Source of the DNA: Acidobacteriota bacterium
Lineage (GTDB): Bacteria > Acidobacteriota > Blastocatellia > Pyrinomonadales > Pyrinomonadaceae
Direction: 5' to 3'
DNA length: 64,000 nt
Assembly: GCA_018269075.1 (NCBI GenBank)
Contig: JAFDVJ010000129.1
Location: forward strand, 16,552-80,551
Shown here: one piece after another, positions 1-9,104 of the stretch
How positions within the stretch are numbered: the first letter of the stretch is position 1
Layout: each line of letters begins with the position of its first letter
Program-made: the position numbers and the translations under genes
The notes under the pieces: model-generated
Database searches by the model: none
The model's input: the letters and a program-made list of their open reading frames with translations, nothing else
What the model was told of the DNA's origin: nothing

Positions 1-534
<534 letters not shown>

Positions 535-550
535 GAACCCGCTTTTTCCG

Positions 551-1246
551 ATGTCCGAACCATTGTCCGAACCAGTCATTTTTCCGCTCGGCGACGGCGC
601 TCTGACGGTCGAATTCGGCCGCCGGATCGCGGTCGCCGCCAACGACCGCGTGCTCGATCTTTTCGACTATTTCGAACGAAATTCTTTTCGCGGGCTGATC
701 GAAACCGTGCCCGCGTTCTGTACGCTGACCATCTTTTACGACGCCTTCGAAGTCCGCTCCCGAAACCCGCGATATCCGACCGCCTTCGAGGCCGTCCGCG
801 CGTTGGTCGCCGAAGGTCTCGAAAAATCGACCGAAACCGCCCGGCCGGAAACACCGCCCGTCGAGATTCCGGTCGCCTTCGACGAGGAATCCGGCCCCGA
901 TCTCGATTACGTCGCGGCGATCAACGATCTCGCCCGTGAGGACGTCATCGAGATCTTCACATCGAGGGTTTACCGGGTTTTTATGCTCGGTTTTCTGCCC
1001 GGTTTTCCCTATCTGGGCGAGCTCGACGAGCGAATCGCCGCCCCGCGCCGGAGCGTTCCGCGGCTCGTCGTGCCGCGCGGCAGCGTCGGCATCGCCGGCC
1101 GCCAGACCGGCATTTACCCGATCGAATCGCCGGGCGGCTGGCAGCTCGTCGGACGCACCGATTTCCGGCTGTTCGACCCCGCAAAGAATCCTCCCTGCAC
1201 GCTCCGGCCCGGCGACCGGATCAGATTCACGGTCGCAATGAAATGA
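551..1246 (+). CDS. pxpB: 5-oxoprolinase subunit PxpB (KipI family)
   Basis: A 231-residue protein of the PxpB/KipI (allophanate hydrolase subunit 1-like) family. With PxpA and PxpC it forms the bacterial ATP-dependent 5-oxoprolinase, which opens the 5-oxoproline lactam to glutamate in the cytoplasm. The conserved GFLPGFPYLG segment (about residues 147-156), the VPRGSVGIAG block and IESPGGWQLVGRT near the C-terminus are the family signature, and the length is normal. Its stop overlaps the pxpC start by 4 bp (ATGA), so the two are translationally coupled. pxpA is not adjacent but about 40 kb away at 42029. It could act on another cyclic amide, since assignment rests on family alone. Confidence 0.92.
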   Translation: MSEPLSEPVIFPLGDGALTVEFGRRIAVAANDRVLDLFDYFERNSFRGLIETVPAFCTLTIFYDAFEVRSRNPRYPTAFEAVRALVAEGLEKSTETARPETPPVEIPVAFDEESGPDLDYVAAINDLAREDVIEIFTSRVYRVFMLGFLPGFPYLGELDERIAAPRRSVPRLVVPRGSVGIAGRQTGIYPIESPGGWQLVGRTDFRLFDPAKNPPCTLRPGDRIRFTVAMK

Positions 1247-2205
1247 GCATTCTGATCCAAAAAGCGGGCATTCTGACGACCGTCCAGGACCTCGGGCGGC
1301 ACGGTTACCGGCGGTTCGGGATCAATCCGAACGGCGCGATGGACCGCCACGCGCTCCGGGTCGCAAACATCCTGCTCGGCAACGACGAAAACACGGCGGG
1401 GCTCGAAATCCATTATCCGGCCCCCGAAATCGTTTTTGAGGAACCGGCCTTTTTCGCGCTCGCCGGGGCCGATTTTTCGGCCGCGCTCGACGGGCGCCCG
1501 GTCGAGAACTGGCATGTCGGCTTCGCGCCGGGCAATTCGATCCTGACTTTCAGAAAAAAAATCTCCGGAAACCGGCTGTATCTGGCGGTGCGGGGCGGTT
1601 TTCGGATCGATCGGTGGCTCGGCAGCGCGAGCACCAATCTACGGGCCGGCGCAGGCGGTTTCGAAGGTCGCCGTCTCGCCGCCGGCGACCGTCTTTTTTT
1701 CAACCGGACGACGATGGACGGAAAGAAAGACCCGGGCTACCGTCTGTCCAGTTCGCTGATCCCTTTTTATTCCTCGTTCCCGACCGTCAGAATCGTCGCC
1801 GGCCCGGAATTCGAATGGCTGACCGAAGAGAGCCGGATCGATTTCACCGAACAGAACTACGCGATCTCGCTGAATTCCGACCGGATGGGTTTTCGGCTGG
1901 AAGGCCCGCCGCTGACTGCCAGAGAACGGACGCAGATGGTCTCGTCGGCTGTCGATTTCGGGACGGTTCAGATGCTTCCCGACGGCCGGCTGATCGTTTT
2001 GATGGCCGATCATCAGACGACCGGCGGATATCCGCGCATCGGTCAGATCGCGTCCGTCGACCGGCCGCTGGTCGCGCAGCTCGGCGGAAACGACAAAATC
2101 GCCTTTCACCCGATCACCGTGGCGGCCGCCGAAGACCTCGCCGTCCGTCGGCGGATCGACCTGAACCGTCTCCGGTCGGCGGTCGGATTTCGATTTCCCG
2201 CCTGA
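1243..2205 (+). CDS. pxpC: 5-oxoprolinase subunit PxpC (KipA family)
   Basis: A 320-residue member of the PxpC/KipA family (biotin-dependent carboxylase-like domain), partner of PxpB. The N-terminus reads IQKAGILTTVQDLGRHGYRR, followed by GINPNGAMD, which is the hallmark of the family. Later blocks include the YLAVRGGF and RMGFRLEGP segments and the C-terminal TTGGYPRIGQI. The start overlaps the pxpB stop. About 100 bp downstream begins a separate unit with a candidate GntR operator, so pxpBC probably belongs to the upstream transporter transcript. Role: second half of the ATP-dependent lactamase that opens 5-oxoproline or a related cyclic amide. Confidence 0.92.
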   Translation: MSILIQKAGILTTVQDLGRHGYRRFGINPNGAMDRHALRVANILLGNDENTAGLEIHYPAPEIVFEEPAFFALAGADFSAALDGRPVENWHVGFAPGNSILTFRKKISGNRLYLAVRGGFRIDRWLGSASTNLRAGAGGFEGRRLAAGDRLFFNRTTMDGKKDPGYRLSSSLIPFYSSFPTVRIVAGPEFEWLTEESRIDFTEQNYAISLNSDRMGFRLEGPPLTARERTQMVSSAVDFGTVQMLPDGRLIVLMADHQTTGGYPRIGQIASVDRPLVAQLGGNDKIAFHPITVAAAEDLAVRRRIDLNRLRSAVGFRFPA

Positions 2206-2270
2206 CTATCAAATAAAACCAGATCCGTCTTCGGGAATTGAAATCGGCCGCCGGATGGGATAAGATAAAT

Positions 2271-2290
2271 TCGTCATATATCTATAACAA
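2271..2290 (-). promoter_or_regulatory. Candidate GntR operator, site 1
   Basis: A 20-bp AT-rich imperfect palindrome. Read on the minus strand it is TTGTTATAGATATATGACGA and matches the best site (32408-32427) mainly in its TTGTTATA half. It ends 15 bp before the start codon of the calycin-like gene at 2306. It is one of the weaker members of the set. Confidence 0.45.
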
Positions 2291-2305
2291 ATAAGAGGTG
2301 CATTT

Positions 2306-2755
2306 ATGAGCGAAACCGCGGCCGAAAGCGTGCCGTTCCCGGTATTTTTAAGACACGACGGCGTTTGGGAAGGAACTTACACCCTGATCGACGCGAAAAC
2401 CGGAAAGATCCTCGATCATCATCGATCCCGATTGACCTGTCAAACCAACGGCCGGGATCAATATCGCCAGCAGAACGTCTACACGTGGGAAGACGGCCGT
2501 CAGGAGGTCAAGGAATTTCCCGGTGAACTGAAGGACGGCTGGCTGCGGTTCGACAACCCGCGGCTGAAGGGCGAGGCCCGCGAAGTCGACGCCGACACGA
2601 TCTTTCTGACCTGGATCTACAAGGACCGGCCGGACGACCGGTTTTCGGAAATCATCACGCTCGAATCCGACACTCATCGGTGCCGGACGTGGCAGCATTT
2701 CGAAAACGGCGAGTTCGCCAAACTGACGATCATCGACGAGCGGAAGACGGCCTGA
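2306..2755 (+). CDS. Small calycin-like protein, resembling DUF3598
   Basis: A 149-residue cytoplasmic protein with no signal peptide. The opening FLRHDGVWEGTYTLID resembles the start of DUF3598/lipocalin-like beta-barrel proteins, a fold shared with phycobiliprotein lyases, and the alternating hydrophobic/polar pattern throughout fits an all-beta barrel. A good ribosome-binding site (aagaggtg) precedes the ATG. The stop overlaps the next start (TGATG). A candidate GntR operator lies just upstream. The family call is from memory of the motif pattern and is moderate. If right, this is the third calycin-type protein in the region, alongside the two CpcT-like proteins. It probably binds a small hydrophobic ligand; no catalytic role is visible. 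Confidence 0.55.
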   Translation: MSETAAESVPFPVFLRHDGVWEGTYTLIDAKTGKILDHHRSRLTCQTNGRDQYRQQNVYTWEDGRQEVKEFPGELKDGWLRFDNPRLKGEAREVDADTIFLTWIYKDRPDDRFSEIITLESDTHRCRTWQHFENGEFAKLTIIDERKTA

Positions 2756-3486
2756 TGAGAATATTTTTCGTCCTGTTTCTTTTGTTTTCCCCGGCCTTCG
2801 CGCAGGAACTCTCGCCGCTCGATATCGCCCGGAAGACGATCGCCGCGGCGGGCGGCGAAAGCTGGCGCCGGCCCGCGACGCTGCAGCTCTCGGGCACGGC
2901 GACGCTCTATTTCGGCGACCGCGCCTACCGGATGACCGAATACAAAATGTGGCGCGTCTTCCCGGCCGAAAACGATTCGGCGCACACGGCCAACGGCAAG
3001 ATCCGGTTCGACGCCCGCGAGGCGGACGGCAAAACCTTTCTGCAGTTGATCTTCGACGGCCAGAACGTCTCGGAAATCTTCAGCGACGTCGCCCGGCAAA
3101 ACGAGCAGTTCCTGCGGCTCAGCAACAATTTCGGATTTTCGATCTTTCGTTTCATCGAAAATCCCGATTTCAAAACCGCCCGGCTGCCCGACGACAAAAT
3201 CGACGGCCATCCCTGCTATTTCATCAGGCTGACCGACGCCCGCAAATCCGACACGATCTTCGCCGTCGACAAAAAAACCTACTTCATCAGGTACGCCGCC
3301 TTTCAGACCCCGATGGGGCTGCAGCAAAGGTTTTACGACGATTTCAAATGGGCGAAGGGCGTGAAGTTCATCCAGCCGCGATCTTTGCGGATCTACAACA
3401 ACGGGTCGAAAACGGCCGAGGTCTTCTGGTCGGAATACCGCGTCAACGAACCGATTCCGGACAAGATTTTCGAGATTTCTAAATGA
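2755..3486 (+). CDS. Exported LolA/LolB-like outer-membrane lipoprotein-sorting protein homologue
   Basis: A 243-residue protein beginning with a clear signal peptide (hydrophobic stretch IFFVLFLLF, cleavage likely after AFA). The mature part reads ALGA-like AAAGGESWRR, then SGTATLYFGDR and later FDGQNVSEIF, ending with QPRSLRIYNNGSKTAEVFWS and the NEPIPDKIFEIS ending. This is the usual layout of periplasmic LolA-fold proteins of unknown partner. The ATG overlaps the stop of the calycin-like gene, so the pair is coupled. Its last 8 bp overlap the end of the convergent nitrilase gene. Likely a periplasmic carrier of a hydrophobic molecule; the ligand is not known. Confidence 0.65.
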   Translation: MRIFFVLFLLFSPAFAQELSPLDIARKTIAAAGGESWRRPATLQLSGTATLYFGDRAYRMTEYKMWRVFPAENDSAHTANGKIRFDAREADGKTFLQLIFDGQNVSEIFSDVARQNEQFLRLSNNFGFSIFRFIENPDFKTARLPDDKIDGHPCYFIRLTDARKSDTIFAVDKKTYFIRYAAFQTPMGLQQRFYDDFKWAKGVKFIQPRSLRIYNNGSKTAEVFWSEYRVNEPIPDKIFEISK

Positions 3487-4501
3487 TCCCGGCGTCCGAC
3501 AGCCGCTCGATCGTTAGTTTCTGAGTTTCGACGAAATGCCCGCGCTCGGCTTTTTTATTGAGCAGCGTGTTGGCCGGATAAAACGAATTTTCGGAATAAC
3601 TCGAGGCGAAAAGTTCGAACCGCTGGCGTGCCAGGATATTGGCCATTCCGGGCCGCCGGCGATGTCGCCGGAGCGCCTCCGGATCGATTTCCGCAAACGC
3701 GTTGATCGATTCGCCCTGCGCCGTTTCGGCGATTATCAGTCCCTTGAAATCGACGATCTTCGAGCCGCCGTCGGTCGAATTTTCGGGGATCGAAATATCG
3801 GCCAGACCGCCCGAGTTGGCCGAAACGACATAGGCCGAGTTTTCATAGGCCCGCGCGAGCTTGGCGACGTTTTTCGGCGTGTTCTCCATCCCGTAGACCT
3901 CCGACGACGAATGACAGAAAATCTCCGCTCCGCGGATCGCCAGACAGCGTGCGATTTCGGGGTAGAGAATTTCCTCGGACGCGATGCAGGCCAGATTTCC
4001 GATCTCGGTCCGGGCGACCGGAAAAACCGCTTCGACGCCGTAAATGTCGAGATATTTGTCCCAGACGTCGTGCGGCGTCGGGGCGAACATCGAAACGAGC
4101 CGCCGGTACCGCAGGACGACATCTCCGTTCGGAGCGATGACGAAAGAGGTTTGAAAATACAGTTCGGGAAAATGCGGATCGAGCTCGTAGCCGTTTCCGC
4201 TCAGAAAAATCCGGTGTTTTTGGGCGATGCCGGAAAGCAGCCCGTAAATCTCGCCGTCGATTTCCAGACACGCCTTGTCCCGCCATTGTTCGATCGATTC
4301 GCCCATCGGAAACCCGGTCAGAAAATATTCCGGCAGGACGACGAGTTTCGTATCGAAACCGATGAACGCGATGCTGCCCGAAATCAGTTTGTCCAGCCGG
4401 GCAATCGTTCGTTTGACGACCTCGTCGGCTTCGGTCTTATTCCGGCAGCGGTTGACGGCAAAACATTTGGTCTGCAGGGCGATGGCTCGATAGGATTCCA
4501 T
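3479..4501 (-). CDS. Carbon-nitrogen hydrolase (nitrilase superfamily amidase)
   Basis: A 340-residue cytoplasmic hydrolase of the nitrilase superfamily, which cleaves amides, N-carbamoyl compounds or nitriles through a Glu-Lys-Cys triad. The first catalytic Glu is in KLVVLPEYFLTGFP, the Lys is expected in the VLRYRRL region, which here carries Arg residues rather than the usual RKxxL, and the third block NLACIASEEILYPEIAR has Cys then Ala-Ser in place of the common CxDxxFPE arrangement. I start at the ATG at 4501 (MESYRAIALQT); longer in-frame sequence upstream is not family-like. It follows hyuA on the same strand after a hairpin. It may act on the half-amide released by ring-opening enzymes of this cluster. 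Confidence 0.8.
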   Translation of the reverse strand: MESYRAIALQTKCFAVNRCRNKTEADEVVKRTIARLDKLISGSIAFIGFDTKLVVLPEYFLTGFPMGESIEQWRDKACLEIDGEIYGLLSGIAQKHRIFLSGNGYELDPHFPELYFQTSFVIAPNGDVVLRYRRLVSMFAPTPHDVWDKYLDIYGVEAVFPVARTEIGNLACIASEEILYPEIARCLAIRGAEIFCHSSSEVYGMENTPKNVAKLARAYENSAYVVSANSGGLADISIPENSTDGGSKIVDFKGLIIAETAQGESINAFAEIDPEALRRHRRRPGMANILARQRFELFASSYSENSFYPANTLLNKKAERGHFVETQKLTIERLSDAGII

Positions 4502-4530
4502 AAGTTCTTGTGTGAAAAAGGTTAAAAGCG

Positions 4531-4580
4531 GAAAAGTGAAAAAGCAAGCGCGGACGCCGCGGTTTGCTTTTTCACTTTTT
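4531..4580 (-). terminator. Long inverted repeat between hyuA and the nitrilase gene
   Basis: Arms 4532-4547 and 4563-4579 pair almost perfectly (aagtgaaaaagcaa against ttgctttttcactt) around a GC-rich loop that can itself fold. It sits between two minus-strand genes and lacks a clean T-run outside the stem, so it may be an attenuator or an mRNA-processing hairpin rather than a simple terminator. Confidence 0.6.
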
Positions 4581-4602
4581 CTTTCGGCCCCTGATCCCTT
4601 GG

Positions 4603-6651
4603 CTAATTCGGATAAATCAAAATATTCAGATACTGGTCGACGGTGCCGCAATGATCGGGCAGAACGACCGTGGTCGAATCCTTCTGCGTGATGATCGCGG
4701 GACCGGCGATTTTGTGGCCCGGCCGGAGCCGGTCGCGATCGTAGATCGGTGTTTGCATCTGTTTTCCGTCGAACCAGGCGGTATGTTCCTCGTATCTGGC
4801 GGATTCCGCGTTTTCGTCGCCGGCTTCGAATTTCGGCAATTCGACCTTGCGGACGCTGCCGACGCCGACGCAGCGCAGATTGACGATCTCGATCGACGAA
4901 TCGATGTTGAAACCGTAATTTTTCTCGTGGGTTTCCTTGAAATCGGCGATGAACTTCTGCTTGCCTTCGGCGGTCGAAAATTGATCGGCCGACACGGTGA
5001 TCGGAAATTCGAAACCCTGCCGGTAATAACGGACGTCGACCTGATAGGTCAGCTTCTGGCGGTCTTTCGGGATCTCCTCGCCGTCCAGCCAGGCGGTCGT
5101 CTCTTCCGCGAGCGTCGCGAAGATCTCGCCGAATTCGCGGTTGTCGATCTTGTCGAGCTCGCGGATCATCGTCTGCGAAAACTCGTTGCGGATGTCCGAA
5201 TGCAGGAAGCCGAGCGCCGACAGGACGCCCGGGGTCGGCGGCGAAATGCACGGGTACGAACCGCACAGCTTCGACAGCGAATTTCCGTGGAGCGGGCCCG
5301 CGCCGCCGAACGCGACGAGCGCGAAATCGCGCGGGTCGAGCCCGCGCTGGACGGAGACGAGCCGGAGCGCGCCGAACATATTCTCGTTGACGATATCGAG
5401 GATGCCCTGCGCGGCTTCCTCGATCGAAAGCCCGAGGGCGTCGGCGATCTTCCCGACCGCCGCGCGGGCGGCCTCGACATCGAGCGCCATCTCGCCGCCG
5501 AGCAGTCTCGGCGGCAGATGGCCGAGCACGACGTTGGCGTCGGTGACGGTCGGCTCCTCGCCGCCTTTTTTGTAGGCCGCCGGGCCCGGATCGGCGCCGG
5601 CCGACTGCGGGCCGACGCGGAGCGCGCCGGTCATCGGCACGTGGGCGATCGAACCGCCGCCCGCGCCGACCGTGCGGACGTCGACCGAGGACGCTTTGAC
5701 GGGATAATAGCCGACCCGGGTCTCGCGGACGAGATTGGGCTGGCCGCCCATCGTGACGCAGACGTCGGTCGAGGTCCCGCCCATATCGAATCCGAGCACC
5801 TTGTCGAACCCGGCGAGCTCGCCGACGTAGGCGGCCGCCACCGCGCCGCCGCTCGGGCCCGAGAGCAAAGTGTTGACGGGCGAGCGTTTGGCGGCTTCGA
5901 TCGACATCACGCCGCCGTCGGAACGGACGATGTTGACGGTCGTGTCCATCCGCGCGCCGGCCAGTTTTTCCTGAATTCCCTTCAGATAATTCGCCATTTT
6001 CGGCCGGACGTAGGAATTCATCACGGTCGTCAGACAGCGTTCGTATTCGCGGAACTCGGGCAGAATGTCGGTCGAGATCGTCACCGGAAGATCGGGATAA
6101 AGCTCGGCGGCGATGTCGCGGATCCGGCGTTCGTGCGAGTTGTTGGCAAACGAATTGATGAGCGAAACCGTCAGCGCCTCGATGCCGGCGTCGTGCAGCT
6201 CGCGGATGAAGCCGCGGACCTCGTCCTCATCGACCGGCGCCGTTTCGACGCCCTTGGCGCTCATCCGGCAGGACACGCCGCGCGTCAGATAGAGCGGGGC
6301 GAGCGGATCGGGTTTCTGCATAATGATCCAGCCGGCCAGCGGCCCGGGCGTCTGCGAGCGCGCGACGTGCAGGATCTGTTCGAACCCCTGCGTCGTCAGC
6401 AGGCCGACCAAGGCCCCTTTCCCTTCCAGAACGGCGTTCGTCGCGACCGTCGTGCCGTGGAGGATCAAATCGATTTCATTGGCCGAAAGACCGTTGCGGT
6501 CGACGATTTTTTTGATGCCCTCGAGAATGCCGATCGATTGGTCGGCCGGTGTCGAAGGCGTTTTTTCGAGCTTCAATTCGCCGGTTTGGTTGTTGAACAG
6601 CAAAAGGTCGGTAAAAGTACCGCCGACATCGATTCCTAAACGATAACTCAT
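4603..6651 (-). CDS. hyuA: Hydantoinase/oxoprolinase subunit A (HyuA family)
   Basis: A 682-residue ATP-dependent amidohydrolase subunit of the HyuA/OplA family, which with HyuB opens lactam, hydantoin or similar rings in the cytoplasm. Actin-like ATPase motifs are clear: DVGGTFTDLLLF at residues 8-19, HGTTVATNAV at 65-74, GPSGGAVAAAYVGELAG and GFDMGGTSTDV in the middle, and the GAGGGSIA and GADPGPAAY loops. Length is normal for the separate A subunit. The partner hyuB is not adjacent but lies 16 kb away at 22731, which is unusual. The divergent promoter region to the right contains a candidate GntR operator (6746). The true substrate could be N-methylhydantoin, 5-oxoproline-like or another cyclic amide. 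Confidence 0.92.
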   Translation of the reverse strand: MSYRLGIDVGGTFTDLLLFNNQTGELKLEKTPSTPADQSIGILEGIKKIVDRNGLSANEIDLILHGTTVATNAVLEGKGALVGLLTTQGFEQILHVARSQTPGPLAGWIIMQKPDPLAPLYLTRGVSCRMSAKGVETAPVDEDEVRGFIRELHDAGIEALTVSLINSFANNSHERRIRDIAAELYPDLPVTISTDILPEFREYERCLTTVMNSYVRPKMANYLKGIQEKLAGARMDTTVNIVRSDGGVMSIEAAKRSPVNTLLSGPSGGAVAAAYVGELAGFDKVLGFDMGGTSTDVCVTMGGQPNLVRETRVGYYPVKASSVDVRTVGAGGGSIAHVPMTGALRVGPQSAGADPGPAAYKKGGEEPTVTDANVVLGHLPPRLLGGEMALDVEAARAAVGKIADALGLSIEEAAQGILDIVNENMFGALRLVSVQRGLDPRDFALVAFGGAGPLHGNSLSKLCGSYPCISPPTPGVLSALGFLHSDIRNEFSQTMIRELDKIDNREFGEIFATLAEETTAWLDGEEIPKDRQKLTYQVDVRYYRQGFEFPITVSADQFSTAEGKQKFIADFKETHEKNYGFNIDSSIEIVNLRCVGVGSVRKVELPKFEAGDENAESARYEEHTAWFDGKQMQTPIYDRDRLRPGHKIAGPAIITQKDSTTVVLPDHCGTVDQYLNILIYPN

Positions 6652-6745
6652 TGGTCACTCCAGAATTTGTTTGTAAAATAGGTCAAATTATTTTTTCAAA
6701 TGATAATGCAATATAGCTTGCATTTTCGGGTAAGTCAAGCTAGAT

Positions 6746-6765
6746 TTGTTATGGACTTATATCAA
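6746..6765 (+). promoter_or_regulatory. Candidate GntR operator, site 2
   Basis: TTGTTATGGACTTATATCAA agrees with the strongest site (32408-32427) at 16 of 20 positions. It lies in the divergent region between hyuA (minus, start 6651) and the CpcT-like gene (plus, start 6790). Confidence 0.6.
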
Positions 6766-6789
6766 ATTTTGCTGAAACATTTATCACAA

Positions 6790-7464
6790 ATGCGCGCGCT
6801 TTCGATCCACGTATTATGTTTCATTTCGCTGCTCTTAGGCGCTTCGTCCGCGGCTTTTTCGCAGGACCGCGACGTCCGGAAGCTCGCCTGTCTGATGACC
6901 GGCAGCTGGAACAGTTTCCGGCAGGCCGAGGCCGACGAGGCGGCCAAGACCGAATACCGGCACACGCGGGCGCTGATCCGCGTTTTGCCGGTCGCGATTC
7001 CCGAATTGAAAAAAGGAATCGCCCTCTACGTCGAAAATCTGCTCGCGGAAAAGCCCGCGCAGCCGTATCGCCAGCGGGTTTATTTTTTTTCGCGAATTGA
7101 CGGTAAAATCAACTTGCGGATCTATCGGATCAGCCGGCCTGAAGAGGTGGCGAACGCCTACCAGAATCCGGACTTATTGAAAAAACTGTCCTTCGACCGG
7201 CTGACCCGCGAGGAAGGCTGCGATTTGGTCTACGAACGAACCGGAGCGGCGTTCAAAGGTCGGATCATCGACGCCAAAGCCTGTCAATCGACGCTCCGCG
7301 GCGCCGCCTACACGTATTCGGAAAGCGAGATCTCAAAGGACGAATGGATCAATCTCGATCAGGGCTTTGACGCGGCCGGCAACCATAAATGGGGGCCGCC
7401 GCCCGGAACGGTCGGGCATATCTTCCGGCGGGAAGATCCGTCAACGGTAAAATGCCCGCGCTGA
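6790..7464 (+). CDS. Exported CpcT/CpeT-family protein (phycobiliprotein-lyase fold), 1
   Basis: A 224-residue protein. The start at 6790 gives a clean signal peptide (IHVLCFISLLLGASSAAF). The mature region matches CpcT/CpeT chromophore lyases: RKLACLMTGSWNSFRQAE, a block like RQRVYFFSRIDGKINLRIYRI, EGCDLVYERTGAAFKGRI near residue 160, and a C-terminal SKDEWINLDQGFD. In cyanobacteria such proteins are cytoplasmic and attach bilins to phycobiliproteins. Here the protein is exported and no phycobiliprotein gene is present, so ligand binding rather than lyase action is more likely. Divergent from hyuA with a candidate GntR operator in between. Confidence 0.8.
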   Translation: MRALSIHVLCFISLLLGASSAAFSQDRDVRKLACLMTGSWNSFRQAEADEAAKTEYRHTRALIRVLPVAIPELKKGIALYVENLLAEKPAQPYRQRVYFFSRIDGKINLRIYRISRPEEVANAYQNPDLLKKLSFDRLTREEGCDLVYERTGAAFKGRIIDAKACQSTLRGAAYTYSESEISKDEWINLDQGFDAAGNHKWGPPPGTVGHIFRREDPSTVKCPR

Positions 7465-7502
7465 CGCCTTTTCAGATCGAAAACGATATTTCGGAACGAC
7501 AG

Positions 7503-9044
7503 ATGATATTTGGTGGATTAGATTCGGCAGGAGATCTGCTCGCCCGCAACGCGAGAAATTTCCCCAATGACACGGGGCTGATTTTCGGCGAAAAGCGGCT
7601 CACCTGGAAGGAGCTCGACGACCGGGCGAAAGCGTTCGCCGCTTCGTTGTTTGAATTGGGTCTGAAGCCGGGCGACCGCGTCGCGATCTACGCCCGCAAC
7701 TCGAACCAATGGGTCGAAGCGCTTTTCGGTCTCGCGCAGGTCGGTCTGGTGGCGGTCACGGTAAATTACCGGCTGACGGCCGTCGAAGCCGCCTTTATCG
7801 TCGAAAATTCGGGCGCGAAAGCCGTCATCTGCGATGATTCGACCGAGCCGAACGCTCTGCGGATCAAAGAAATAACAAACTGTCTGCAGCACGTCGTCAA
7901 CCCGCCGCTGTTTGAAAACCTGATCGAGAGCGGACGTTCGAAAGACCTTTGTCAGACTCCGGTAATCCGGGGCGCGGATCCGGCCCTGCTGCTTTACACC
8001 AGCGGCACGACGGGCTTTCCGAAAGGCGCGGTTTACAGCCATTATTCGCTGCTCGCCGGAATGCTCGTCCACGTCCACGCGATCGCGAGCCGGCAGACCC
8101 ACCGGGTGATGCTGCCTTCCCCGCTCTATTCGGCGGCCGGAATCGCCGGCATCTTCTGCGCGGTTTACGTCGCCTCGCAGATCTCGCTGATCAACTATGA
8201 CGTCGAGACCGCCTGTCTGACGATCGAACGGGACAGGATCACGTTCACGAATCTCGTACCGACGACGATCCAGATGCTGCTCGCTTCGGAATCTTCCCGC
8301 AAATACGATCTGAGCTCGCTCGAAGTCCTGCTCTACGGCGGCTCGCCGATCCCCGAACCGGTTCTGCGCGAGGCGATGCGAAGGTTTCCGAAATGCGGTT
8401 TCCGGCAGACTTTCGCGACCACCGAAACCGGCTGTTCAGGCACCGTTCTCGAACCGGCCGAGCACCGGCTGGCTTTGGAAAACATTGACAGGAAGCATCT
8501 TTTGCAGTCGTGCGGGCGGCCGCAGACGAACGTCGACGTGCGGATCGTCGACGAAAACCGGAATTTTCTCGGGGCCGGCGAAATCGGTGAGATCGCCGTC
8601 CGCACCGAGGCGAATATGATCGGTTACTGGAACAACCCGGAGGCGACAAACGACGTAATGCGGGACGGCTGGCTTCGGACGGGCGATATGGCGCGGATGG
8701 ACGAGGACGGCTATTTCTATCTGGTCGACCGCAAAAACGATATGATCGTGTCGGGCGCCCTCAACGTCTACCCATCCGAGGTCGAGCGGGTTTTGCAGGA
8801 GCATCCCGCCGTTTACGAGGTCGCCGTGATCGGCGTTCCGTCCGAAAAATGGGGCGAGGAAGTGAAGGCCGTGGTCGTCCTCAAGCCGGGTGCGAGCGCC
8901 GGCCCAAGGGACATCATCGATTTCTGTGAGGGCCGGCTGGCCGGTTTCAAAAAGCCGAAAACGGTCGAGTTTATCGACCGGCTGCCGCGAAATCTGACCG
9001 GCAAGATTTTGAAAAAGGATTTGCGGGAGCGCTTTCGCGGTTGA
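7503..9044 (+). CDS. AMP-forming acyl-CoA synthetase
   Basis: A 513-residue ANL-superfamily enzyme that activates a carboxylic acid through an acyl-adenylate to its CoA ester. The phosphate-binding loop LLLYTSGTTGFPKG, the TTETG substrate-site motif, WLRTGDMARMDEDGYF, and the C-terminal DRKNDMIVSGALNVYPSE and LTGKILKKDL (catalytic Lys) are all present. The ATG at 7503 fits the family N-terminus (MIFGGLDSAGDLL) and has a GGAA upstream; an ATG at 7452 overlapping the preceding gene is also possible. Same strand as the CpcT-like and amidohydrolase genes. The natural acid is unknown; long-chain or aromatic acids are possible. Confidence 0.9.
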   Translation: MIFGGLDSAGDLLARNARNFPNDTGLIFGEKRLTWKELDDRAKAFAASLFELGLKPGDRVAIYARNSNQWVEALFGLAQVGLVAVTVNYRLTAVEAAFIVENSGAKAVICDDSTEPNALRIKEITNCLQHVVNPPLFENLIESGRSKDLCQTPVIRGADPALLLYTSGTTGFPKGAVYSHYSLLAGMLVHVHAIASRQTHRVMLPSPLYSAAGIAGIFCAVYVASQISLINYDVETACLTIERDRITFTNLVPTTIQMLLASESSRKYDLSSLEVLLYGGSPIPEPVLREAMRRFPKCGFRQTFATTETGCSGTVLEPAEHRLALENIDRKHLLQSCGRPQTNVDVRIVDENRNFLGAGEIGEIAVRTEANMIGYWNNPEATNDVMRDGWLRTGDMARMDEDGYFYLVDRKNDMIVSGALNVYPSEVERVLQEHPAVYEVAVIGVPSEKWGEEVKAVVVLKPGASAGPRDIIDFCEGRLAGFKKPKTVEFIDRLPRNLTGKILKKDLRERFRG

Positions 9045-9104
9045 TTCGCCGGGAAAAGCGAACATCATTCAAACACCGGCCCTAAATTGTTTATTAAGAA
9101 CGGT

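Noticed and set aside
4502..5266. N-terminal extension of the nitrilase frame up to 5266
   Set aside because: The added residues are antisense-like Arg-rich sequence overlapping the hyuA 3' end; nitrilase homology begins at the ATG at 4501.
4564..6639. A 691-codon open frame on the plus strand opposite hyuA
   Set aside because: It is antisense to a clear HyuA protein with family motifs; its translation is rich in Arg, Asp and Gly with no domain, as expected from GC-rich shadow frames.
6667..6686. A second possible GntR site in the hyuA upstream region
   Set aside because: It keeps TTGT and TCAA ends but matches the best site at only about 11 of 20 positions, so I do not count it.
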